63,537 nt of DNA from UBA1049 sp964525815. GTDB taxonomy: Bacteria > Bacillota > Clostridia > Oscillospirales > CAG-382. The notes beneath the pieces are model-generated. The model did not search any database. It had not been told where the DNA came from and worked only from the letters and a program-made list of their open reading frames with translations. Both the position numbers and the translations under genes were made by a program. Below, piece by piece: positions 17,310 through 27,300 of this stretch. Positions within the stretch are counted from its first letter, which is position 1. Each line of letters begins with the position of its first letter. The stretch is from NCBI GenBank assembly GCA_964525815.1, contig CAZGJQ010000001.1, positions 1 to 63,537 on the forward strand, given 5' to 3'.

Positions 17310-19622
17310 ATGGCTGAGAATGAAAAGCAGACCAACAAGGAAAGACTGAAAGACATTACCGACAGCATAGAAAGAGGTATCGAAGAACTCTTTCAATCCG
17401 ACAAGTACGCTGAATATCTCCGCACGATGAGCCGTTTTCACAAGTACAGCGTGAACAACACAATGCTCATCTATATGCAGAGGCCCGACGCCACTTTGGT
17501 GGCAGGCTTCAACAAGTGGAGAGACCAATTCGAGCGTAACGTGATGAAGGGCGAAAAAGGCATTAAAATCATCGCCCCCACGCCCTACAAAAAGAAGATT
17601 GAGCAAGAAAAGCGTGACCCCGACACCAACCTGCCTATGCTGGATGCGGACGGCAAGGTTATTGTCGAGGAAAAGGAAATCAAAATCCCGATGTTCAAGC
17701 CCGTAACGGTGTTTGATGTGTCGCAGACAGACGGAAAACCCCTGCCGCAGCTCGCCTCTGACCTCCAGGGCAATGTGCAGAACTACGAGGTCTTTATGGA
17801 AGCCTTGCGGCGTTCCTCTCCCGTACCGATTGACTTCAAGCCGATTGCGGATAACGCAGACGGCTATTTTTCCCTGGATAATCAGCGAATTACCATCCGT
17901 GAGGGTATGAGCGAAGTGCAAACGGTCTCTGCCGTCGTCCACGAAATCGCACACTCCAAGCTCCACAATCAGAAGAAAATCGAAGAACCGAAAGATGCCG
18001 AAAAGTATCAAGAGGTCGAGATTTTCGATGTACCCGGTCTGTTCTCCAACGGTCGCATTGACCCTGCCACCATTCCCGAAGGAATGTATGTCTATGACCT
18101 GCGTGGCTCTGACGATGACCCAGGACAGCCTATCACGGTGGAAAACCACGTTACTGTCAATCATGCCGGTTCGGTTATTACAGCCAAGCCCCTTGACCTT
18201 GGCGAAAATGGACGGCTGACCTTTACTGAGGAGGAAGGTCTGAACTTTGTCGGCGGTGAGATTTCCGCTTACCGTTTCTTAAATGAACAGAGAAAAGACC
18301 GCAACACCGAGGAGGTCGAAGCCGAAAGCATTTCTTTTGCCGTTTGTGCCTATTATGGTATTGCTACAGGTGAAAACAGCTTCGGCTATATCGCCACCTG
18401 GTCGAAGGACAAGGAACTGAAAGAGCTTCGTGCGAGCCTTGAGACCATCAACAAAACATCCTCCGAGCTGATTACCGACATCGACCGTCACTACGCCGAT
18501 ATTATGAAAGAGCGTGAGGCTGAAATGGCGATTGAAACCGAAGAAAAGCCTTTGGCAGAAATGAACATTCTGGAAATGGTAGACCATTTCATGGAGCAAG
18601 GAATGACCGAGGAACAGGCAAACGACCTTGCTCACGCAGAATGGCAGGCAAGAAAAATCAACGCCGAACCTGCGATGACGGAAGCGGTTGATGAAAGCAC
18701 GGCTTCCGGCGAGAGTACAGCGGCAATCGACCCGCCTATTGAGGAGGAACCTCCTACCCAAGCTCCCGATAACGGATATATGCCCGACCCGTCTATGTCT
18801 ATCGAGGCGATGAACGCTTACGGCTATATGGATTCGGATATGCTTCCTCTTTCCAAGGAACGAGCATTGGAGCTGTTTGAGCGTGATGTTCCCATTTATA
18901 TGCTCTACGAGGGCAACACCGAAGCGATGGCGTTCGACACCGAGGACATTGTTCTGTTCTCCGGTTGCTTTGGTATCACCCGTGAGGATTGGGATGCCAT
19001 CAAAAACGAAGTGCCCCCTATGGATGCCGATATTATCCGCCAGAAGCGTGAGCAGGCGTTCCTTGAAAGTCCCGGTGACACCTACGCTATCTATCAGTTG
19101 AAGCGTGACGATGCCACCACGGATATTCGCTTTATGAACTCCGACTATCTGAAATCCAAGGGCATTGAACCGCAGTACGAAAATTATGAGCTTATCTATA
19201 CCGGAGCACTCACCAAGGACGGCAGCCAGATGGATAAGTTAGAGGATTTGTACCGTGTTTTCAACATCGAGCACCCCCAGGACTTCACAGGACACAGCCT
19301 TTCTATCAGCGACATCGTGGCGTTAAAGCAGGCAGGTGTGGTATCCTATCACTACGTTGACAGCGTTGGATATAAGGAGCTGCACAACTTCCACAATACC
19401 GACAATTATCTGAAAAACGCAGAAATGCAGTTGGAAGATGACTACGGTATGATTGATGGTGTTATCAATAACGCACCGAAAGAGCCGGTCAAAGCTCCTG
19501 TTCCCAAGAAGGAAGAAACCAAATCAAAGAAACCGTCCGTTCTCGCAAAGCTCCGTCAGTACCAAACCGAGGACAGACAGCAAACTACACAGCACAGAAG
19601 TGCGGAAAGGGATTTAATATGA
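17310..19622 (+). CDS. ArdC-like/zincin and YodL domain protein (DUF4316)
   Basis: 770 residues, preceded by AAAGGAG. The N-terminus resembles the ArdC/LtrC ssDNA-binding domain (GIEELFQSDKYAEYLRTMSR, PDATLVAGFNKW). A metalloprotease-like HEIAHSKLH motif sits near residue 212 and a large insertion follows. A YodL domain lies near 590-640 (YAIYQLKRDDATTDIRFMNS), then DUF4316 (HPQDFTGHSLSISDIVALKQ). The tail carries KKPSVLAKLRQYQ, the shared element tag. ArdC-type proteins protect incoming single-stranded DNA or act in establishment; this role is inferred here. ATGA overlap with the next gene. Confidence 0.8.
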   Translation: MAENEKQTNKERLKDITDSIERGIEELFQSDKYAEYLRTMSRFHKYSVNNTMLIYMQRPDATLVAGFNKWRDQFERNVMKGEKGIKIIAPTPYKKKIEQEKRDPDTNLPMLDADGKVIVEEKEIKIPMFKPVTVFDVSQTDGKPLPQLASDLQGNVQNYEVFMEALRRSSPVPIDFKPIADNADGYFSLDNQRITIREGMSEVQTVSAVVHEIAHSKLHNQKKIEEPKDAEKYQEVEIFDVPGLFSNGRIDPATIPEGMYVYDLRGSDDDPGQPITVENHVTVNHAGSVITAKPLDLGENGRLTFTEEEGLNFVGGEISAYRFLNEQRKDRNTEEVEAESISFAVCAYYGIATGENSFGYIATWSKDKELKELRASLETINKTSSELITDIDRHYADIMKEREAEMAIETEEKPLAEMNILEMVDHFMEQGMTEEQANDLAHAEWQARKINAEPAMTEAVDESTASGESTAAIDPPIEEEPPTQAPDNGYMPDPSMSIEAMNAYGYMDSDMLPLSKERALELFERDVPIYMLYEGNTEAMAFDTEDIVLFSGCFGITREDWDAIKNEVPPMDADIIRQKREQAFLESPGDTYAIYQLKRDDATTDIRFMNSDYLKSKGIEPQYENYELIYTGALTKDGSQMDKLEDLYRVFNIEHPQDFTGHSLSISDIVALKQAGVVSYHYVDSVGYKELHNFHNTDNYLKNAEMQLEDDYGMIDGVINNAPKEPVKAPVPKKEETKSKKPSVLAKLRQYQTEDRQQTTQHRSAERDLI

Positions 19623-19837
19623 ACTTCTCAAACGATGAAATGAACCTTATGTGTATCTATGATACCGGCGACAGAATGGGTACGCTGAAAGCTCTGCGTG
19701 ATATGAGAACAGAGCTTGACCGGGAGGAAATCGAGCTTCGTGCTATGACCGACTCTGCCATCGCTAAACTGGAAGCCATGACCGACGATGACTACGGCAA
19801 GCTGGAGTTGTACCCCGATTTCGACGATGAAGAATAA
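19619..19837 (+). CDS. Transposon-transfer assisting family protein
   Basis: 72 residues, acidic, matching the small family that follows YodL/LtrC-type genes in Clostridia conjugative transposons (NLMCIYDTGDRMGTLKALRD block, conserved LEAMTDDDYGKL). Function unknown. Translationally coupled to the upstream gene and followed directly by a terminator. Confidence 0.75.
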   Translation: MNFSNDEMNLMCIYDTGDRMGTLKALRDMRTELDREEIELRAMTDSAIAKLEAMTDDDYGKLELYPDFDDEE

Positions 19838-19846
19838 AATCAAGCG

Positions 19847-19871
19847 AGCCGCCCGAACTGTTCGGGCGGCT
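19847..19871. terminator. Bidirectional terminator between convergent genes
   Basis: Perfect 11-bp GC-rich stem AGCCGCCCGAA / TTCGGGCGGCT with loop CTG. It lies between the + strand transfer-assisting gene and the - strand transporter. The T-rich flank on the + side is weak. Confidence 0.65.
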
Positions 19872-19877
19872 ATGACT

Positions 19878-20906
19878 TTAATCATCTATTTTATCTTTTG
19901 GGTGTGCATGATGATGTTTTTCATCTTCTCCAATATGAGAATGAGGGTGACTGTGTTCAATCATATGGCTGTGGGTAGTGCCATCGTGCGTGTGGGTCAT
20001 AATGTGAGTGTGGGCGTGTGCGTGATAGGTAATCATTGTATCTGCAACAATTACGGCTGAACCCAATAACATCAGAACCAACGCAATAAAGTAATTTTGT
20101 GTGAGTGTTTCTTTCAAGAATACAAAAGACAAGAAAGCACCCACAAACGGTGCAATCGCATAGTATGCACTCGTTTTTGCTGCACCCAATATGCTTTGAG
20201 CTTTAATGTAATAGAAAATGCTCAAACCATAAGCCACAAAACCGAGACTTAGGGCAAGCAGCACAAGTAGCATATCGGGTAGTTGTTCTCCTATTACAAG
20301 AGCAATTATCAGCGAGCCAAGACCAGAAAAGATGCCTTTAAGGGTAACAATCTGATAGGGGCTTTTGTCTGAAATTTTACGGGTACAGTTGTTTTCAAGG
20401 CCCCAACACAAGGCGGCTAATAACACAAATCCCGAACCCCACGAAAATTGCAGGCTCGACATATCCTCGAAGCTGAGAATTGCACTTGATAAGGAAATTA
20501 GCACTATCGCAACCCAAAGACGCTTTGAAATTAGTTCCTTGAAAACCAATAGTGCAATCAGCGAGGTAGCAACGATTTCAAAATTGTTCAGTAGCGAAGC
20601 ATTGGATGATGTGGTATGCAGCAAGCCGAACATCAGAAAAATCGGTGCCAATATATCTAAGAAAATCATTCCGAGAGTATAGGGCAAATCACTTTTTGTT
20701 AAAAGCTTCGCCTTGTCAATTTTCTTGCGCTTGAAAAAGAACAATATGCCAACGCCAATTCCTGCACCAAGATACAGAAACGCTGCCATCATAGTAGGCT
20801 CGACATTCTTTAGCAACACCTTGGATGCAGGCATATTAAGAGCATAAAAAACGGCGGCAAGAATGGCAAATACCGTTGCTTTTATTTTGCTATTAGATTT
20901 CTTCAT
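19878..20906 (-). CDS. EamA/DMT family transporter with His-rich C-terminal tail
   Basis: 342 residues. Ten hydrophobic segments are arranged as two EamA repeats, with the typical ALNMPASKVLL start and LLGSAVIVADT end. The last ~50 residues form a cytosolic tail rich in His-Ala/Thr/Ser-His (HAHAHTH, HTHDGTTHSH, HPHSH). His tails of this kind bind transition metals in other transporters, so metal export or import is inferred rather than the amino-acid or drug export usual in this family. It lies four bases after a CsoR/RcnR-type metal repressor, presumably in one operon. Confidence 0.82.
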   Translation of the reverse strand: MKKSNSKIKATVFAILAAVFYALNMPASKVLLKNVEPTMMAAFLYLGAGIGVGILFFFKRKKIDKAKLLTKSDLPYTLGMIFLDILAPIFLMFGLLHTTSSNASLLNNFEIVATSLIALLVFKELISKRLWVAIVLISLSSAILSFEDMSSLQFSWGSGFVLLAALCWGLENNCTRKISDKSPYQIVTLKGIFSGLGSLIIALVIGEQLPDMLLVLLALSLGFVAYGLSIFYYIKAQSILGAAKTSAYYAIAPFVGAFLSFVFLKETLTQNYFIALVLMLLGSAVIVADTMITYHAHAHTHIMTHTHDGTTHSHMIEHSHPHSHIGEDEKHHHAHPKDKIDD

Positions 20907-20910
20907 CGTG

Positions 20911-21186
20911 TTATCTCATATTAGCGAAACGCTCTACTGCCTTTGTAAAGCTCTCGATAGTCTTATCTGCATCTCCGTTTTCGATACCATCACGAACACA
21001 ATGCTTGATGTGACCTTCCAACACAACCTTTCCGCAGCTATGTACTGCTGATTTCACAGCGTTTAACTGCGATAGCACTTCCTCACAAGGCTTGTCCTCG
21101 TCAATCATTCGGTCGATGGCTTGAATCTGACCGATGATTTTATTCAATCTACGGTGTAGATTGAAGGTGTCCATACATTTACTCAT
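20911..21186 (-). CDS. CsoR/RcnR-family metal-sensing repressor
   Basis: 91 residues, all-helical DUF156 family. The metal ligands of the Cu(I) CsoR type are present: Cys34 (KPCEEVL), His59 and Cys63 (EGHIKHC). An extra Cys51 and His49 lie nearby. The family binds a G-tract operator and leaves it on metal binding or thiol modification. The ATG follows AAGGAGGATG. The operator and promoter immediately upstream suggest autoregulation. The metal (copper, nickel or another) cannot be fixed from sequence. Confidence 0.88.
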   Translation of the reverse strand: MSKCMDTFNLHRRLNKIIGQIQAIDRMIDEDKPCEEVLSQLNAVKSAVHSCGKVVLEGHIKHCVRDGIENGDADKTIESFTKAVERFANMR

Positions 21187-21198
21187 AACATCCTCCTT

Positions 21199-21250
21199 TA
21201 TACCTATGGGGGTATGGGTATATTATACGCTATTGGTAAGATTTTTTCAA
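21199..21250 (-). promoter_or_regulatory. Promoter and CsoR-type operator for csoR-eamA
   Basis: On the - strand, -35 TTGAAA (21245-21250), 17-bp spacer, -10 TATAAT (21222-21227). Next to and touching the -10 is TATACCTATGGGGGTATGGG (positions 21199-21222 with its final TATA), an inverted repeat around a G-tract that closely resembles the copper CsoR operator of Bacillus. Repressor bound there would block transcription start. Confidence 0.75.
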
Positions 21251-21328
21251 TAGGCTCAAGAAAGTTTACAATTACATAGCCGACAGGACACCAACACACG
21301 GCTAACATTTCAGAAGGAGGTTTTTACA

Positions 21329-24300
21329 TTGCCAAGTAAACTGGACTTTTACTCACAAATGGCAGACCGAACAGCAAGGCAGGTCACAGGCAGTTTTGGT
21401 GAGTGGACGGCGTTCCTTGAAACAATGGGACGACTGTATAAGTACCCGTTCCACGAGCAGTTGATGATTTTCGCCCAAAAGCCAAACGCAACTGCCTGTG
21501 CCGACTATGACCTTTGGAATAAGCAGATGGGCAGATATGTCCGTCGTGGCACCAAGGGCATCGCTTTGATTGACACATCCGGCGACAATCCAAGGCTCAA
21601 ATATGTGTTTGATGTTTCCGATACAGGCGGCAGAGAGAACTCTCGCCGCCTTAATCTTTGGGAGTACAAGGACGAGCATCAAGACACTGTTACCGCAGCT
21701 CTGGAAAATCGCTTTGGCGTTTCCGGTGAGAAAGGTCTTGCCGACCAACTGGAGAAAATTGCATCCAAGCTCGTGACCGAATACTGGAACGACAACCGCC
21801 GTGACATCCTCGGCATCCTTGCCGATTCCTTCCTTGAGGAGTATGATGATTACAACGTAGAGGTTGCGTTCCGCAATGCCGCTACCGTGAGCACCACCTA
21901 CACGCTCATGTCTCGCTGTGGCCTGAACCCCGGCGATTACTTTGAGCACGAGGACTTTTTGAGCGTATTCGACTTTAACACCCGTGACACAATCGCTGCC
22001 CTCGGCACGGTTATCAGCAATACCTCCGAGCAGGTTTTAAGGCAGATTGCGGTCACAGTAAAAAATCACGAGCGAGAAGCAAGTCTGCAGCAGCAGGCGG
22101 AAAGGACACAGAGTTATGGAGAACACATTGAACTACACGAAGAACGGGGATTACTTTATCCCGAATCTGACGCTGACCGAGACCGAGACGAAGCCCCTGG
22201 GCAAGTATGGCAGGATGCGGAAGCAGTACCTGCAGGAGCACAGACCGGTGCTGTGGAACCAGATGATTCTGTCGGAGAGCCTGTACCCGCATCTGAGGGA
22301 AATCGACGAGACGGCGAACCGCAGAATGGAACAGATGATGCCCGAACTGATGAAAGCGAACGGCGTGACGGAGGAACTGAAAGCCAGCGACCCGATGAAG
22401 TGGGTGGGCTTGATGAACAACCTCAAAGCGCAAGCCGAAGAAACAATTCTCGCAGAACTGGTTCTGGCATAACCGGACAGCTAACCCTCTTTGACGTAGG
22501 GTTATTCCCAAGTGAACAAGAACAAATATCCTTCATTGATGAAGCGGAGAGTGTAAAACCTGCACCCTTCGCTTTTTCTTTTGCCCAGGAGGATATTGAC
22601 GATGTGCTTCGCCTTGCAAGCAACTCAGAGCACACACGAATGAATGTAGCTGCGGCTTTCCAAAAGCAAAAGCCGATGGATGAAATCGTGTCTCTGCTCC
22701 AAAAGGAATATCACGGCGGCGCAGGATTAAAGTCCGAGCGTGGTGAGTTCTCGGTATGGTATGCCGAGGACGGTATTCACCTTGCCAAAGGCAGAACGGC
22801 GAGATATTCCAAGACCGCACAGGTCATTTCTTGGGAGGATGCCGCCGAGCGTATCGGTCAGCTTATGGATGAGGGCAAGTACGCCACCAATGTGGAGCTT
22901 GCCGAAGCGGAGCTTCACGAGCGTACCGAGCTTTCTCATAAGCTGTGGTATATCCGTGGGGATTTGAGCGATGAAGCCAGGGAGCAGAATGTTCTCGGCA
23001 CTTTGCAGGACTACCGCAGAGGCGGTTTTCCCGATGCGACCGCAAGGCTCGCAGAGGATTTGAAAGACCCCACTTTCCGTGAAATGCTGTCTGCCGATTA
23101 CGCCGCTTTTATGGATGCCTACAAAGCAGAACGTGATGTAATGCGTTTCCACTACCACAAGCCCGTTGAGATTTGGAACGCTCTGCAAGACCTTGACTTG
23201 CCAAGGCGTGAATGTACCTCCGATATGGCAGAAGTGCCGAAGGTGGGAATGTTCATCACCGAGGACGAGATTGATGCGACCTTGAACCGAGGCAGTAATG
23301 TCAAGGGCGGCAAGGGTCGTATTTACGGTTATCTTACCGGCTCTCACAACTCTAAGGAAAAGGCAGACTTCCTAAAGAACGAGTACGGTATCGGCGGCAG
23401 CTCTCACTCTGTATCCGGTCGTGGATGGATTGACAGCTCCGGCAAGGGCATCCGCTTGCAGAAGCCCGATTGTGCCGATGTGGAGCTGAACTGGAACAAG
23501 GTTCTCACACGCTTTGAAAACCTTATCCGAAACGGCAGATATTTCACCCCCGAACAGAAAGCCAAGTATGAGGAAATGCAGACCCGTGAGGGACAATTCC
23601 GCAAGCTGATGGACGCATATAACGACATCAAGCACGAACATCCCGATGATATTGTGCTGTTCCAAGTCGGAGATTTCTTTGAAACGTACGGCGAGGATGC
23701 CAAAACCGCTGCAAAGCTGCTTGACCTCAATCTGACCACACGCCCCGTTGCCGGTGCCGGACGAGTGGAAATGTGCGGTATTCCTGCCCACACTTTGGAG
23801 CAGTCCGTTGAAAAGCTCCGTGCCACCCACGGCGTTACTGTCTCGGAGTTTAACGGCATCGTAAACGAGCATATAAGCCGTTCCTTGCCCGTTCTCCCGG
23901 CGGTTGAGGAATTATCCCAAGAACCTGAAATTGAGCCTGTAAGCGTTACAGAAGCCCCAAATGAGTCCCCACCTGCGACAGTTGAAGCTCCCGTTGTCTC
24001 CCGTGAAATCACGCAAGCTGAAATTGATGAAGCTCTGCAAAGATGGAATGGCGATATAGAAAGCAAGCGTTCCGTGGTTCGCTATATGGCAGACCACGCC
24101 CGTGAGCGTGACACAGCCGCTTGGCTCTCCAAGGAATACGGCGGCGATGTATCGAAGCCCCTGCACATCACCGTGACAGGTACGGACATTGATTATGAAA
24201 TGTCCTGGGCAAAGGTACAGCGCCGAGTGGCACAACTCATCAAGGAGGACAGGTTTTATACCCAAGAGGAATACGACCGTCTGGACGATATTGACCCCGT

Positions 24301-27300
24301 GTATATCCGTGCGGAGCTTGCCCAGCGTGGTATCGTGAACGGCGAATTGGTCGAACCCGAAAAGCTCGACAATGACCCTTTTATTCAGCAGGTAAACGCA
24401 GATGTGAAGTCACTTTCCGAGTCCGTTGAAGCGTGGGAAGCCGAACAGGAAGCGAAACGAAATGAAGCGATTGCAAGGTTGACCGATGAACAGCAGACCT
24501 TTGTGGAAGCTATGAATGTGGCAGGCTATGTGTATCAGCACAACGTTGGATATTCCGGCGAGCCTATCGTTTTCTATGCCAACACGGACAGCTATCCTAT
24601 CAGCTTTGCAAACTGGAACGATGCGTACGACTGGATTGATAATGCCGAGCTGAAGCTGGAACCCGGTCTCCGTGACAAGGTACAAGCGGTTCTTCATCCC
24701 GATGAACCACCTCGTATGACCGATGCGGAGTTTGCAGCCGAACACCTTGTCCCTCGTGAGTCCACCTATGAGATTGACGGTCGCAGATTTATCGTTGACA
24801 GCGTAAATCTTGACTTCGGAAGCGTTAGCCTGCAGGACGTGACCTTCCAGAACCAAACGGGCTTTCCGATTTTCAGAAGTGAATCCATTGAGTTTATGCG
24901 TAGGCTCGTGGAGATCAGCGAAGCACAGTGTAATGCGGAGCTGCCTACCGAGCCGAAACTGGAGTCCGAGACCGTGGCGTTTTACTCTGCGGAGGACAAT
25001 CATCTTCCGTATGATGTGGAAATCCGCACCATCAAGGCGGTCGAACCCGAACCGCCTACCCCTAAACCGGAGCTTCACAACTTCCAAATCACCGATGACC
25101 ACCTGGGCGAAGACGTGGTGACGGCGAACGCAGGCTTTTCGCCGAAAGCAAAGTTCCGTATGAATATGGATGCCATCAATCTTCTGAAAGAATTGGAGTT
25201 TGACGGCAGACAGGCAACACCGGAAGAACAGGTTATTTTGTCGAAATATGTCGGTTGGGGCGGTCTGGCAGATGCCTTTGATGAAACAAAGGACAACTGG
25301 AAGAACGAGTTCGCAGAGCTATACGCAACCCTTTCTCCCGAAGAATACGCCGCAGCACGAAGTTCTACACTGAACGCTCACTATACAAGTCCTACCGTCA
25401 TTAAGGCTATCTATGAAGCCGTTGGCAATATGGGCTTTGAGACCGGCAACATTCTGGAGCCGTCTATGGGCGTCGGCAATTTCTTCGGTTGTCTGCCCGA
25501 AACGATGCAGAACAGTAAGCTCTACGGCGTGGAGCTGGACAGCATCACAGGGCGAATCGCAAAACAGCTTTACCCCAAGGCAGACATCACTATTGCAGGC
25601 TTTGAGACCACCGACAGACGAGACTTCTATGACCTCGCTATCGGCAACGTGCCTTTCGGTCAGTACCAAGTGAACGACCGTGCTTATAACAAGCTCGGCT
25701 TTTCTATCCACGATTACTTTTTTGCCAAGGCTCTCGACCAGGTAAGACCGGGCGGTGTGGTTGCGTTCGTGACCTCCCGATACACCATGGATAAGCAATC
25801 TCCCGAAGTGCGTAAGTATATCGCACAGAGAGCCGAACTGCTCGGTGCTATCCGTCTGCCCAACAATGCTTTCAAGGCAAACGCAGGAACAGAGGTCGTC
25901 TCCGACATCATCTTCCTGCAAAAGCGTGACAGACCGATTGAGATTGAACCCGATTGGGTGCATCTTGGCAAGAACGACGACGGGTTTGCCATCAACAGCT
26001 ATTTCATCGACAACCCCGAAATGGTGCTTGGTCGCCAGACCTCGGAAAGCACACAGTACGGTAAACAGGACTTTACTGTTGAGCCGTATGAGGGCTTGGA
26101 TTTGAGCGTTCAGCTCAAGTACGCTATCCAGAACATCAAGGGCACTTATACCGAAGCGGAGCTTCCCGAACTCGGTGATGGTGAAGCCATTGATACCTCT
26201 ATCCCGGCAGACCCGAACGTAAAGAACTACTCCTATACCGTGGTGGACGGCGATGTGTACTACCGTGAAAACAGCCGAATGGTGAAGCCCGAACTCAACG
26301 CAACGGCAACGGAGCGTGTTAAGGGTATGGTGGAGCTTCGGGACTGCGTTCAAAAGCTCATCGGTCAGCAGATGGACGGTTTCGTTTCGGATGCGACCAT
26401 CCGTGAGACCCAAAGAGAGCTGAACGACCTCTACGACAAATTCACAGCAAAACACGGTCTTATCAACAGCCGTGGCAACGCACTTGCTTTTGCAGACGAC
26501 AGCTCCTATTATCTGCTTTGCTCTCTGGAAGTGCTCGACGAGGACAACAACCTCAAACGCAAGGCGGATATGTTCACCAAGCGTACCATTAAGCCGAGCG
26601 AGGTCGTGACCTCGGTTGACACGGCTGCGGAAGCTCTGGCAGTTTCTATCGCAGAGAAAGCCCGTGTGGATATGGAGTATATGTCCTCTCTGACCGGCAA
26701 GAGCGAAGAAGAACTCGCAAGCGATTTGCGTAGCGTTATCTATATGGATTTCAACCGCAAGCCCGATGGCCCGTACACTTGGCGTACTGCTGATGATTTT
26801 CTCTCCGGTAACGTCCGTGAAAAGCTCGCCTACTATCAGAAAGCTCTTGACCTTCTTCCCGAAGATGCGAACCACCGCAACGAGATTGCCGACAATGTGG
26901 AAGCTCTTAAAATGGCACAGCCCAAAGACCTGGATGCCTCTGAAATCGAAGTACGCCTCGGTGCAACGTGGATTGACAAGTCCTATATTCAGCAGTTTAT
27001 GGTGGAGACCTTTGAACCGCCGTATTACCTGCGCAGGAGCATCGAAGTGAACTACTCGCCTTTCTCGGCAGAATGGAACATTACGGGGAAATCTCAGCCG
27101 TCCTACAGCGACGTAAACGCCTATATGACCTACGGCACGGACAGAGCCAACGCCTACAAGATTTTGGAGGACACTCTGAATCTGCGTGATGTTCGTATCT
27201 ATGACACCGTAACTGACCCCGACGGCAAGGAAAGACGTGTGCTGAACTCCAAGGAAACGACCCTTGCACAGCAGAAGCAGCAGGCAATCAAAGATGCGTT

